Source: Plantago ovata (lineage: Eukaryota; Streptophyta; Magnoliopsida; Lamiales; Plantaginaceae). Taken from it: a DNA stretch of 64,000 nt. Positions within the stretch are counted from its first letter, which is position 1, and every line of letters begins with the position of its first letter. Of this stretch, positions 9,787 to 27,987 are shown one piece after another. The stretch is taken from NCBI GenBank assembly GCA_028274465.1, contig CM051455.1:54516738-54580737 (forward strand), in the 5' to 3' direction. The notes beneath the pieces were generated by a model. It saw only the letters and a program-made list of their open reading frames with translations. It was not told the DNA's origin and made no database searches. The translations under genes and the position numbers were made by a program.

Positions 9787-10241
9787 GAGCACTCCTTATG
9801 GAGGCTACAAAGTAATTTAATTGGAGCTAAAATCCCAAATTAACCCCCAAATACCCTCCAATTGAGGCTATAAAGGGTTACTAAAACCATTTCTTACGGT
9901 TTGGGACTTAAATGGGGCAATAAACATTTGAAGTTCCAAAATAAGTTTCTTCCAAATTGAAGACTCCAATGGTTTGGGTTTAATTGGGGCTTCTTTGTGG
10001 GCCACATGTACTATATATATCACTACTTCATTAACCAATCATATAAATAATAAATCATAAAATATTAATATTGGGGCTTAATTGATGGCTACTAATAGTA
10101 GCTCTACTATTTAGTAGCCCTTTTCCAAGGACTAGCCCCAAAAAAGCCTCAATTGGAGGTTTTTTAAGCTTAATTATTTGGGGTTTAATTGGTACTTTAA
10201 ATTCCAAAAAAGCCTAAAAAAAGCCTCCATAAGGAGTGCTC
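9787..10241. mobile_element. Tourist-like (PIF/Harbinger) MITE with TAA target duplication
   Basis: The terminal inverted repeats are GAGCACTCCTTATGGAGGC at 9787 and its perfect complement ending at 10241. The flanks are TAA (9784-9786) and TAA (10242-10244), the 3-bp target preferred by Harbinger elements. Length 455 bp, no coding capacity. Confidence 0.85.
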
Positions 10242-10461
10242 TAATTAGTAGCCCATGAAAATTGGCTACTAATTAGTAGCCCCAAATATGGGACCCACAA
10301 GGAAAAAATAATTACATGTTGAATGATTAATGTAGATCCCACAAAAACGAAAGCTCAAATTAAGCCCACAAACCATTTGAGATTTCATTTGGATGTGGCT
10401 TTTTTGGGACTTATATGTTAAAAGTTCCATAATTAAGCCTCAATCATAATGAGTGCTCTAA
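10242..10461. mobile_element. Second, incomplete Tourist-like end of the same family
   Basis: Directly after the intact MITE comes sequence with the same internal words (GGCTACTAATTAGTAGCCCC, AAGCCTCAAT) that ends GAGTGCTC followed by TAA (10451-10461). The matching left end is absent, so this is an older truncated copy or the remaining flank of an element into which the first inserted. Confidence 0.55.
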
Positions 10462-10757
10462 CAAACTACTTAGAGTATTTGTAATGTCCGAGAACAAAAT
10501 TTTATCATATACATTCAAGCATTGTTTCAATATTCTTGGTCATGAAAGATTTTGAATACTAAAATCGATAAGAGGATTGATGAGTAGGATTTTGCATCCA
10601 TAATATGTAATCTCATATTGAAAATAAAAAATAAATAATAAAACCTGAGATACATCTTTTATGTTGCATTTCAATCTGTATAATCTGTATATGCTATGTT
10701 GAAGTGAGATTGATATGTAAGTCATCTTTGAACGTGAAATTGATTTCAAATCCATTA

Positions 10758-10968
10758 CTCCCTCCGTCCCACTAATATAATGTGGCATTTGAAAATTTTA
10801 CAACTTTTAAGAAATTTAATAAAGTAGCTCAACAACGTATGAGAATATAATAGAAGTTGGTATGTTGTCGTGAGTAATGTGAGAATATCCCAGGTAGTCA
10901 AAACAAAGTATGAGAATATAATGTGAATTTTACAACTTTTATTACAGCTTATGCACTTGGACGGAATT
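10758..10968. mobile_element. Stowaway-like MITE, degraded right end
   Basis: It begins TA|CTCCCTCCGTCCC, the hallmark of plant Stowaway/mariner MITEs. The interior has inverted TTTTACAACTTTTAA-like blocks. The right end is only GGACGGAATTGG, so the terminal repeat has decayed or been truncated. Confidence 0.6.
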
Positions 10969-10974
10969 GGATTG

Positions 10975-11722
10975 ACATCCAATTAAGGAAGAAAAGCTGG
11001 GCCAGAGTGGCCCAGCAATGATGAAGCTGCAGCTGGGCCGGTTGGCCCAGCTGCTGCTTCAGCTTGGCGAGTGCAAGGCACGCGCCAACGAATTTGAATG
11101 GCGCGTGGGCGAAAATGTTTGGGGACAGCTTTTCAGCTGTCCCCACACGTTTTGACTCCTTCCTTTTTGCTTTTGACTGAGATAATTAATATCTATCTGT
11201 TTGTTAGTGAGTTGTTGACTTTTGAAGTCTCCTAGTTAATTAGATTTACTTGGTAAAAATCATACGTGATTTTCTGAACCAACTTACTGACTAAATCAGA
11301 AAGAAAGAATATTAGTCTTCATTCACAACTTACGTAAAATATTCTTTCCGATAGTCAGAAAATATTAACTCTCCCAATTAGCTCAAACAGAAGAACCTCC
11401 TAGCATTCTTGATAGAAATCACTGCCCGTGGATACCAAGGTCGAAGGAAGTAATCAACCTGTTGATGAGCCATCTTGGAGATTTTGTTGACGAAGATTTC
11501 ATCTCTGACGAAGAAGAAATCAACCAGCCGGGCGAGGAGATTGCAAGGCTCTGTCTGGAGATTGAGGAACAGCTACCCGGTGAATTTGCTTATCTATTGG
11601 AGGACACGTAAGTGATATTTTCTAGTATAATAAACGAATATAGTCATATCAGTTTAGTGAGATTAAAAAATTTAAACTTCCGCTGCTTAGCCTTAGAGGC
11701 AATTTTTCTCACTTTTACTAAC
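10975..11722 (+). mobile_element. LTR retrotransposon fragment, right end of an LTR
   Basis: The sequence from 11400 has the order seen in the three solo LTRs at 30.2, 39.5 and 44.9 kb: CCGTGGATACCAAGG, an acidic open stretch ending at a GTAAGTG donor-like site (11608), then TTCCGCTGC and an end in ACTAACA. It is diverged from them and its left part is not recognisable, so it is a truncated relative. Confidence 0.45.
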
Positions 11723-12830
11723 AATGATCTCACCAAAAGACCCCATGATCGCAGACAAAATAGACACCATGACAGCATAACATCTCAAACAAAAAAGACA
11801 TAACAAAATACCCAATGATCTCATACAAAATGACACCATGACAGCCCAACATCTCAACAAAAAAAGCTACTATGATATAACGAAAATATCCCATGATCTC
11901 ACAAAAATACCCCATCATCATAAACAAATCTACTATGATATAACAAAAACACAGAAAACGACAAACAAACCTAATGCAGAGGAAGTAGATGCGTTCCTTT
12001 TCCTTCTTCGCAGCAGCAGTTGCACTAGAAGTATCTTCCCCAACATAGATCTCGTCTATTGTTTATCACCACCCATATACCCTGAGAACACAAAACAAAA
12101 ACAAGTCAAACACACACAGAGAACAACAACACACAAAAAAATCACCAAAAACGAACACAAAACACACAGAAAAAAAGAGCATAATGTATCTAACAATAAC
12201 CAGAAACCTAAACAAAACCTAATACTAACAAAACACACAAAAATCGAGCATAAACGAACACGAAAACACACAAGAGATCAAACAAAAATGAAAATATTTA
12301 TAAAAAATGGAAATATATACAAAAACAACAATAAAACTATGAACAACCTTCAAATAACAGTCAATGGAGATTGAAAACCTTTAATTGCAGTAGAAAACCT
12401 CCAAAAAAACCATCAATCCACTAGAAAAACCGTCAATGAAACCCTTATTCTAGAGAGAAACAAAACACAGAAGAAAGAGAAAGGAAAATAAGAAAGAAAG
12501 AAGGAAGAAGGAAGAACCCGTTTCTATGTTATAACCTGAAATAAAGCGGGTCAGCAATCCGGGTCAGAGGATCCACGAGTTTTGTGTGGTAAATTGCAAA
12601 AAGGTCTCGTCTCTTTTAAATACCGTCTTTCCTGAGAATTTGCGAAAAGTAACCCTTTCCCAAAAAAAATACACACACAAATACAAAACTCCACATCCAA
12701 TAATAGCATGTGGAGATAAAATAGATTTTCTCCATTTGAGATTTTTGTGTATTTAATTTAGTTATTGTTTTTTTTTAGTATTTTGTAAAATGTTATTATC
12801 CACTTGGCAACACTACTTCCACATGGACGA
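11723..12830. other. A-rich repeat-derived sequence without a gene
   Basis: Imperfect repeats of CCATGATCTCACAAAAATACCCC-like units (about 11725-11910), then A-rich sequence whose 178-codon open frame (11838-12374) is simply Lys/Asn/Thr-rich low complexity. I see no domain and no splice logic. Confidence 0.55.
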
Positions 12831-12839
12831 GGAAGAAAG

Positions 12840-13667
12840 CGGTCCGGATTTACTATTAGCCACTATATTAACTATACTGTGAGCTCCTATTAAAATATGA
12901 CTTTAATATGACATGTGGCACACTACTAAACTTAAATATTTTTATCCTTCTTTATGGTATCTCGTGTCTCCTGACAAAAAAGAAAAATAGCTTTCTTCCC
13001 CATACCTTTGTCGGTGCTGTTCTCCGGATCGGATTTATATCTACATGAAGCTACAAACATTCCGTCATCCGTTGGCAGTTTCATAAGCACAAAAAATGGA
13101 ACAAATTAAAACTACTCCCTTACTTCTCCAACGACGGCTTACTCTCCGGCATTGCCATTCTCCAATTTGGATTTACTCTTTGGAGCAGCATAAATTGGAA
13201 ATAGATTTGATTGGAATTTGGACGCACCCAAAACTCCATCAATAAGGGCATTTTGTGATTGAAGTTTTTTTTTTCTTATGAAGGAAATCAAGTGGTTATA
13301 TATTAAACCACTACATAGCAAGAACTGGATTGGAAGATAAATTGGTAGCAGCAGAAAGGAGAAACCAGAGTATCTAAAAAGAAAAAGAGCTGCAAACTTA
13401 TATTCTTATTAATTGTGTTGATGCTTGAATTGCTTAATGTTATTGATCATGGATTTTTTCGCCTGATAGCTTTATTTAGATTTAAAACCGATCTGGAGAA
13501 CGGCACCGACAAGTGTATGGGGAAGAAAGCTATTTTCTTTTTTCTCAGGAGACACGAGATAGCGTAAAGAAGGATAAAAAGATTTAAGTTTAGTAGTGTA
13601 CGACACGTGTCATATTCTAATAGGAGCTCACAGTATTAATATAGTGGCTAATAGTAAATCCGGACCG
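12840..13667. mobile_element. MULE-type element with about 200-bp terminal inverted repeats and perfect 9-bp target duplication
   Basis: The left arm (12840 to about 13045, from CGGTCCGGATTTACTATTAG) is the inverted counterpart of the right arm (about 13475-13667), with a few indels. The flanks are GGAAGAAAG at 12831-12839 and GGAAGAAAG at 13668-13676, an exact 9-bp duplication. No transposase is encoded. The unique interior (about 13050-13470) contains a minus-strand 60-codon frame that could be a captured gene piece. Confidence 0.88.
13139..13321 (-). other. Possible captured gene fragment inside the MULE (60 codons)
   Basis: This minus-strand frame ends GVLGASKFQSNLFPIYAAP and then a Lys/Ser-rich tail and TAA. 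The composition looks protein-coding rather than random, and it sits in the unique centre of the element, as captured host sequence does in Pack-MULEs. I do not recognise the parent gene. Confidence 0.3.
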
Positions 13668-14010
13668 GGAAGAAAGGTGGTTTTCAAGAAACTCAAAATC
13701 AAGCCTTTAAAGGATAGGGCAATGGACTCATGGACTTGCATATAATAAGCAAGTAGAGTTGGATAGGGGTTATAGGGCAATGCTTGCATTCAACTATTCA
13801 AGATTATTTATCTTCATTAGTACTACTTGCAGTTTAAACAGAGATTCAGAAACAATTTCCAAGAACATACACCTTGGAGACAGATAAAATCCACATGACC
13901 TTTTCTATACACAAAATGTTACAAACTGTTCAACAAACCCATGTGAAACTCAGAGGCTACCCAGTAATGGAGTTTTCTCTTATTACTTAACCTTTTCTTC
14001 TCGTATTAGG

Positions 14011-20390
<6,380 letters not shown>

Positions 20391-21090
20391 TTTTTCTCAA
20401 GAAATCCAAACCCCCCACAAAAACAAAATAAAAAAGATTAATAAATCCTCAACAATCTCTCTCTCAAAAGATTCAAGAACCAAATTACAACAACACGTTT
20501 TGGAAAAAAGAAAGATTAATGAAAGTTAATCAGCCACATTTGCCCCATCTACCACGGCTTCGAATAGCTAAAGAAAAATCCTGCCTCGTCCGTTTGGAGT
20601 TATTGTTATTGGAAACAAAGAGAAACCGATCCTTCATATAATTAAAAACACCCAAAATCATAGAACAACAAAACCAACCATTAATAAAAACCTTGGCTTG
20701 TTGTCTATGATTAAAGAGGAGAAAAGGGTTTTTACAAAATAATATGATTTTACAACTCTTCCCAAACCAAACCACAAGTGAGATTTTTTTTCTTTTTCTT
20801 TTGATGATATACAGGAGCTGAAAAATAATGTGATCTTTTTCTTTCTTTCTTTTTTAACGTGTGTTGTAAGAGAGATTGTGCGAATGTGTGTATCTAAAGA
20901 AAACCCTTTTTTGCCAGGTGCGTGGGGAGGTTGGATTTGGATTGAGATCTGACACCGACAGAGAGAGAAGAAATATAGTACAACAACAACAAGGAGAAGA
21001 AGAAGAAGAACAGCAGAGAGCTCTCTCTCCCTTTTCTCCTTTTTTGTTTTTTCTTTTTTTTCCTTTTTTTTATGTGTCCTATAAATAAAT
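20391..21090 (-). promoter_or_regulatory. 5' leader and promoter region of the MAP kinase gene
   Basis: Upstream of the start codon the minus strand is rich in CT/TTC tracts (for example the run opposite 20985-21070), common in plant 5' leaders. Several A-rich runs lie near 20320-20345 inside intron 1. No single transcription start or TATA box can be fixed. Confidence 0.4.
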
Positions 21091-21265
21091 ACAAGAAAAA
21101 TAATATAATGTCAATTATTACTAGCATTAAAGTGGTTAAGAATTTGGAAGGAAACGAGTGAATAGGAAGAAAAGTGGACATCATTTTTATTTATTTTTTA
21201 GGATAATTAAATAAAGTACTGTACAATATCAATGTAATAATAAAACCCATATCCAAACCCATCTA

Positions 21266-21359
21266 AAGAGTCCGGTATTTAAAAGGATCCTTAGACATGG
21301 GTCGCGTATTTGAAGAGTCCGGTATTTAAAAGGATCCTTAGACATGGGTCGGGTATTTG
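21266..21359. repeat. Two tandem copies of a 47-bp unit
   Basis: AAGAGTCCGGTATTTAAAAG...CATGGGTCG occurs at 21266 and again at 21313, nearly identical. Confidence 0.8.
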
Positions 21360-22070
21360 CACCGGAAAATTTTGTTTTTGGTACTTTACTATTATGGTTG
21401 CCTTTCGGTTTTTGGACCTTATGGTAGCACGGACAGACGCACCGTTCAATTTTGTTACATTAATGTGTAATTTGACCAATTTATGTATTTTTAACACTTA
21501 ATTGAACGAAACCCAACTAGCGACGTTGACTCAGGAACATCCGATTGACTTTGTCGAGTGGACCCCACGTCAATTAAAAATGCAGTAATAATTTTTTTTA
21601 TTTTTTTTTCTCCTTTTTTTTACAATAATACCGAAATTGTAACTACGAATTTGTTTAAGACTTTCAGAGCTTTGCAAAGTGGATTTAACTGTTTAAGATA
21701 AGGCAAGCCCATTATTGGTTTGGATTGTTGACATTTGAATGGAAAATATATATGAAGGGTTACTTGAATAGTTATTTTAATTTTAGTCTTTTCTTATTTA
21801 TAAAAGAAAAGAAAAATATTAATTTTTAATTGGTGTGAGGGGTCCACACTCGACAAAATCGACGAGAAGTTCTTGAGTAAACAGTGTGAAAGGTTGTCGT
21901 TGTCACTTAGTAGGATTCCATCCAGTTACACGTTATAAGTACTTAAATTGATCAATATTATACAATAAATCATGTAATAAAATTGGACAATGCCACAACA
22001 AAGTACCAAAATCCAAGGTGCCCACATTAAGTTACCAATTTTTTTTTCCTATTTGCACAAATGCATGTCA
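21350..22070. mobile_element. Candidate MITE with imperfect long inverted arms
   Basis: TTTTTGGTACTTTACTATTATGG near 21375 is mirrored by AAAGTACCAAAATCCAAGG near 22000. Nearer the centre GACTTTGTCGAGTGGACCCC (about 21548) is mirrored by the complement of GGGGTCCACACTCGACAAAAT (about 21840). Ends and target duplication could not be fixed. Confidence 0.4.
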
Positions 22071-22552
22071 ACCATCAGGAACATATATGTGCGGATACAT
22101 GTAGTGACCCAAACTACACTAACAGGCAATAATAATCGAATATAGCAGAACATAACGATGCAATAGAGGATCATCAATAGAACAAACAAGAGTCGATCAT
22201 CACTAGAACATACATGAACGGGAATGGAGATACACTGTAAATATCGAAGGATGAATTGTCGGAGAGTCTACCGGAGTCTGCATGCATATTGGATAGAATT
22301 ATGATCAATATTCAATGTATTTGGATAGAATATTTAGGTTCATGAATCTGGTAAGGAAAATACCTCACCAAACTTCTCTAACCTTCTATGAATCAGTTTT
22401 GCTAGATAAGTACTGATTCTTGGTGACTGGCGATAACAGGTAAAAGGCAACCGGTAAACCCTTTCTAGCGTCCAATTCACATGTAGGTAAGAAACTCACA
22501 AAAACAACTAAAAACTGCAGTAATTTAAAAATAGTAAGTATGAGATAAAAGA
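22071..22552. other. Spacer without recognisable features
   Basis: No coding frame, repeat or transposon end that I can support. Confidence 0.4.
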
Positions 22553-22554
22553 TA

Positions 22555-24750
22555 CTTCCTCCGTCCTTAAACTAATGCAACACTTTAACTTTAGGGGGCA
22601 AATTAGGAACTTTATATATTATTATATTGAAGTGGGCCTTGTTTTATTTATTTTATTCATGATGTAATTAGATTTAATTATTCCCTCCATACTTTGTCTG
22701 TTTTTTAAACTCCCACCAAATCTCACGTGGGAACAGCACATCAATCAATGTAAAACCAAATTGAATCAAAAATTCATGAGTGAAATACATTTAGCGACTG
22801 ATAATTTGTTGTTCATACAGAAAAACTGAAAGCATACTTTTAAATACATGATTCAAATCATCCAAAAGTTACAAATCCAAAAAAATTTAAACTTCCCTCC
22901 CAGTTTTTGGATTGTTTACCTAACTTCATATATATACAAATCTCTCACAATCAACACCTCATAGAGCATTAAATACAACAACATTCAATGTCATCTACAC
23001 CAGCAAATACAAACAACAAAAAGGCAAATTTAAGCAACAACTCTAGGAATGCAGTGGCACAGTTTCTCCTTCAGTCGCTTGATAAGAATGGCAACCCGAC
23101 ACATGGCAAAATGGTGGAAGTTGCAAGAAAATGGGGAATCAATCGAGCAACCGTGCATCGCATATGGGTTAAAGCAAAGGAACAAATGGCAGAGGGGTTG
23201 CCTGTTCACTTGAGGAATCAGAAGGCGGGCATAAAAAAGGTTGAGCGAAAACCGCCTGATCTTGCACTAGTGTTATCCATACCACCAAAAAAGAGGAAAA
23301 GCATCAGGAAACTAACTGGGGAACTAGCTGACTTGGGGTTCAAAGTGAGCAAGACACAGGTGCATAAATGGATCTATTCAGGAAAGTTGTTACCTCATAC
23401 AAATTCACAGAAACCAAAGTTAAGTGCAACACACAAGCTACTGAGGTTGAAATGGTGTTTAAGATCCTTGAAAGTAGATTCTTTGATGCAGCAAGTCAAG
23501 TTCAAAAGCATGAAGACAACCATCCACATTGACGAAAAATGGTTCTTCATGACACAGGCCACATCAAGAATGTACTTGGTTCCGGGGGAAGAACCACCTT
23601 ATCAAGCAATCAGTTCAAAAAATCACATTTCTAAAGTCATGTTTGTATGTGCAGTTGGGAGACCATTGTATTCAAGTACAGGGGAGATAGTATTTGATGG
23701 CAAAGTAGGTATGTTTCCATTGGTGAAAAAAGTACCAGCAAAAGATCAAGCAAGAATAGGCCTAGAGGAACACTGGAAATAAAAGCCATTGATTCTGTTA
23801 CGAAGGTTGTTTACAAGAATTGCTTGATCAATGAGGTACACCAAACCTTACTGGCCTATCCTTTAATTCTCAGTATTTTTATAGTCCAGATTCATAATTC
23901 AGTATTTAAATAAATTGTCACATATTAGTGTAGTTTATAAATGCATACTTCAATAACTAAGTGTACAATAACATAGTTCAGCCATGCATAAATATTTTCA
24001 TTGAGCATATAAATCAGCCTTTTACTTACACAGATTATACCTGCAATCAAGGCCAAATGGCCTGCTAATGCAAGCAAAGACATCATACTTCAACAAGATA
24101 ATGCAAAGCCTCATATTGACAATGATGATCCAGATTTTAGGGTGGTTGCCTCTGCTGATGGTTTCAACATTGTTCTAGTTAACCAACCAGCACAGTCTCC
24201 AGATTGTAACGTGAATGATCTCGGTTGGTTTAGTCACTACAACAGACTACAAGTACTAACACCATTGATGAATTGATTAAGGCAGTTGATGATTCATTCA
24301 ATGCATTAGATCCATTCTCTTTGATGAATCTGTAATGGTTGAGATTATGAAGGTAAAGGGTCATAACAACTATGCAACTCCACATATGAAGAAAGATTCG
24401 CTTATTAGGCAAGGAATACTACCAGAAGACTTGGTAGTGGATGAATATTTGGTTAGAGAATGCATAGACTATCTGCAGCAAGCTGGAGAGGTTGAAGGCT
24501 TGGAGAGGTTAATGGAAGATCTTGGACCTGCTCCGTTGTTGTTGGAGACTAATGAAGGCTCCAACAACCTTTAATGCATTGACTATTAGATTATGTTTTG
24601 CACAAGCCTCAGACCTACTTTTGTTTTTGTGTGTTTGCATTTTGGAAACTGATCATAGGTGAACATATTATGTTTCCATTGTAAACATCAGGTCTATGGA
24701 AAATTGTAAGCCATGTCAATGGTAAACTTTTGGTACAAGAACAGTTTCTA
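22555..24750 (+). mobile_element. Mariner-like element, copy 1 (plus orientation), decayed
   Basis: It opens TA|CTTCCTCCGTCCTTAAAC, the Stowaway/mariner terminal signature, and carries a full-length but broken transposase gene. Similarity to the inverted copy at 27.6-33.2 kb ends at CAGTTTC|TA (about 24750), so both copies share an unusual right end that does not mirror the left. A second TTCCCTCCATACTTTGTC motif lies inside at 22681 in both copies. Confidence 0.75.
22988..24574 (+). pseudogene. Plant mariner (MLE) transposase, frameshifted
   Basis: The first frame (22988-23782, 264 codons) has the N-terminal DNA-binding region (helix-turn-helix around NRATVHRIWVKAKEQM, then IRKLTGELADLGFKVSKTQV) and the first catalytic Asp in IHIDEKWFF. 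Comparison with copy 2 shows a 1-nt deletion near 23750 that shifts the frame. Beyond it come KAIDSVTKVVYKNCLI, an intron-like gap (about 23837-24032, GT...CACAG), the second Asp in LQQDNAKPH, and the third in SPDCNVNDLG. A further small deletion near 24325 precedes the C-terminal frame 24335-24574. The DDD set and introns match plant Soymar-like transposases. Not functional as read. Confidence 0.88.
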
Positions 24751-25154
24751 ATTTTTTGTGTCCCAATGAAAGTGTAACATTTCCATTTTTGGTAAATTAT
24801 AACCATTAAATATGTGCACACATATTACAAAATTTACAACTTTACCATTCAATTAAAAACTAAATCATGTCAATTAGTCCAAATTAAAATTGTCTTAGCT
24901 ACGGAAAATATAATCACTCCCACCAAAATTAAAACCCCAACTACTTTCACTCACAATATCACCTGGCAACTGATTGAAGTCCCAAAACAACAAGAACCCT
25001 AGATCTAACTCCCGCACCCCCACCCGATCTCGAACGACCCAATCTTCCATCTTTCAATCTCATCTCATGTCGTCTCATCTCTCCGAATTCTGATCCGTAT
25101 GTGCAACAATTTCCGATCTGTCTACTCTGAATTCCGATCTCTATGAGCATGTAA

Positions 25155-27432
25155 ATGGACCGAATAGGATTGATCCCGTGTTCACATCTGGTAGGTGAAA
25201 GCTCTCTCTTTTTAGTTGCTTGAATAATTGAATAAATGAGTCCATTTGATGCTGTAATTATATTTGGTTCCTAATTAGATTTGGATGTTGATGAAATCGT
25301 TGTATTATTGGTGAATTATGTTGATTTGCACAGTTTGATTGATTTTTTGTTTTGTGAATCCGCAGAAAGGGGTTTTATGATTTTTTTGTTTTCGCATATA
25401 TTTCTTGTCAATGAAAATGGGGGAATGAAAAAGGAAAAGGGGAAAGGTTTGGTTTGTTAGGCAAAAAAAATTCTGGAGAATAAAGCAACCGGTAGAAAAG
25501 ATGGAATTCTATAACAAGTAAATAAAAGGCTGAATTTAGTTCGCGGCTATCAAAAAAAAAATTACCACGGCAAATGATATAGAGGGATGATATTTCATTC
25601 GGGACATTTGTACTGGTTTTAGTATGGGAGCAGTCCAGTAAAAAACAAGTTGAATTCTTGTTATAGATGGAATGATATAGATGGAATTCTTGTTGGTTGC
25701 CGTGATAATTTTTACTGAACAAGTAAATAAAAGGTTGATATATGCTGGACTGGTTTTTAGTATGGGAGCAGTCTTCTTGCTGGTTGTTGAACTCTGGGTT
25801 TCACGTTTTTGCCTTTAAGTTGTGTTGCTATTTATGGCCTAGTTCCGCTTTTGTTTAATGTAATTTTTTCTTTTTGTCTTTTCTTTGTTTTCGAGCATTG
25901 CTTATCCTCCCGTTCTATTTTTATTAATGAAAAATTTGGCCGATTCCAAAAAAAAAAAAGATTTTGTTGAGAATACTTGCTGCTAAAATGATTTACTAGT
26001 TGTCTTGTGTAAAAAATTTGAAGGCAGAAGCCTCATATGAATGTAGTCGGTAAATAGATAATGTTTTTCCCCATTTGTACGTTCACTCATTTTGTTAGTC
26101 ATCTCCATCGCTTTTTAGGGATGAACATTAGGTTCTCCTCTGATTCGATGTACGAGTGCATTTATCCAGTGATGAATTCGGCCGAGGAAGAGTTTGTGCC
26201 AGAGACTACATTTGCAGATTTTGACGAGGTAGTCTCTAATTGTTTTCAAAGTTTTTGAAAGGTTAATGTTTTTTATTTCTTTCTAAAATTCAATTTCTAA
26301 TAGAGTATGTATCAAATTTTCACTTTAAGATGGCGTATGTGGAGGTTGTGCCAGTGCCTGAACCTGTGGATCAAATGTCATCTGCTTCAATGTACAACTC
26401 TGTTTGTCCAATGATGAATTCGAATGGGGAAGAGTTTGTGCCAGAGACTGTACTTTTTGAATCAGATGAGGTAGTCGATGTTGTAGATAAGACTGGGCTG
26501 TCTGGATCATTATATGGTATAGATTCTATTGTGCCTGAACCATTTCCGGTAAGGTCAATTTATTCCTTAATGTTTGTTGTCTTATCCGACTTTCCTCACA
26601 TAGAGTCTTGTTATTTTCAATGAATTACCTTTATTTTTTTTCATCATTCAGCTTCTAATATACATAATGTATTGATTTTAAATTTTAGTTGCCTCTTGTG
26701 GAAGCTGTTCCGGCACCTAGCCTTGCTGAATCAAACATGGCCCCACCGAAATTTGATATTGATTTTACTCCAACATTCATCAATTATGGCCATCTAGACC
26801 CAAATTGGACTCCTAATTGTGTTGTTAAGCAAGTATTGCATACACATGGTTTTGGTGATGACGAGTTGCATCCACATGGTTTTGGTTTCTCTGTTGACTC
26901 CCAAGAGTCTGAATCTGGTTTAGATTCTATTGTGCCGGTGTCTAGCTTTGACGAATCAGCCTTGGCCCACCAAAAATTTGATATTAATTTTACGCCAACA
27001 TTCATCAATTATGGCCAGCTAGACCCAAACTGGACTCCTAATTTTGTTGACTCCCAAGAGTCTGAATCTGTTGTAGCTTCTTTTATGCATGAACCATTGT
27101 CGGCAAGGTCAATTGTTCTTTTAGGTGATGCGTGTGTAATACCCAACTGAAATTCATTGGATTTAATAAAAATTTACAAATTGTTGATTCATAATATCAT
27201 GTCAATAAGCATTACAGTTTCTACAATTCTTTCTAGCCGTAATGTTTGTATGGATGCACAGGTGGATGAAGAACATGATGTTGCACAAGTAGAATTGGAT
27301 TCAGTGAATAAAGTGGAACTATTGGGACCCAGCTGGTATGCTTCGGAGTGTCGAGATTTACTCGAGATGTTGTATCTCATGCTACCTCTGGCAAAAACTG
27401 TTAAGCTGACCAGACTCCGTAATCCTTGGTAA
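25155..27432 (+). CDS. Unidentified five-exon gene, 317 aa, with two PAM2-like motifs and internal duplication
   Basis: My model: exons 25155-25194, 26119-26228, 26330-26548, 26689-27102, 27262-27432, all phases consistent, 317 residues. I do not recognise the family. Exons 2 and 3 each carry MYxxxxPxMNSxxEEFVPET (residues 24-43 and 71-90), so they arose by duplication; the MNSxxEEFVP core resembles the PAM2 motif (LNxxAxEFxP) that binds the MLLE domain of poly(A)-binding protein. Exon 4 has two copies of KFDI.FTPTFINYG.LDPNWTPN and of DSQESES, a second internal duplication. Exon 5 ends in a helix-rich block WYASECRDLLEMLYLMLPL. Exons 3 and 4 end in homologous sequence: CCATTTCCG|GTAAGG and CCATTGTCG|GCAAGG, so the last intron would use a GC donor. 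The first exon is the least certain. It lies between two inverted mariner copies. Confidence 0.55.
25775..25960 (+). mobile_element. Possible LINE 3' tail in intron 1 of the unidentified gene
   Basis: A GC-poor segment ends TTAATGAAAAATTTGGCCGA followed by a 12-A run (25949-25960), the form of a plant LINE 3' end. No reading frame is left. Confidence 0.3.
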
Positions 27433-27987
27433 AACCTGGTATGTGTATTACTTCTCTCTCTACACTAACTTGATGTGTTTTCAAATTCATATGCTTTAGT
27501 TTGGATTGTGTTCTTAGATGATTATGTTCTGAGAGTCTTATATCTGCTTCCTTAACTTCACTAGCTTCCAACTTTGTTTTTGCACAAAAATAAGTAGAAA
27601 CTGTTCTTGTACCAAAAGTTTACCATTGACATGGCTTACAATTTTCCATAGACCTGATGTTTACAATGGAAACATAATATGTTCACCTATGATCAGTTTC
27701 CAAAATGCAAACACACAAAAACAAAAGTAGGTCTAAGGCTTGTGCAAAACATAATCTAATAGTCAATGCATTAAAGGTTGTTGGAGCCTTCATTAGTCTC
27801 CAACAACATCGGAGCAGGTCCAAGATCTTCCATTAACCTCTCCAAGCCTTCAACTCTCCAGCTTGCTGCAAATAGTCTATGCATTCCCTAACCAAATATT
27901 CATCCACTACCAAGTCTTCTGGTAGTATTCCTTGCCTAATAAGCGAATCTTTCTTCATATGTGGAGTCGCATAGTTGTTATGACCCT

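Noticed and set aside
11838..12374. 178-codon open frame
   Set aside because: Almost entirely Lys, Asn, Thr and His from A-rich DNA, with no domain or splice context; low-complexity artefact.
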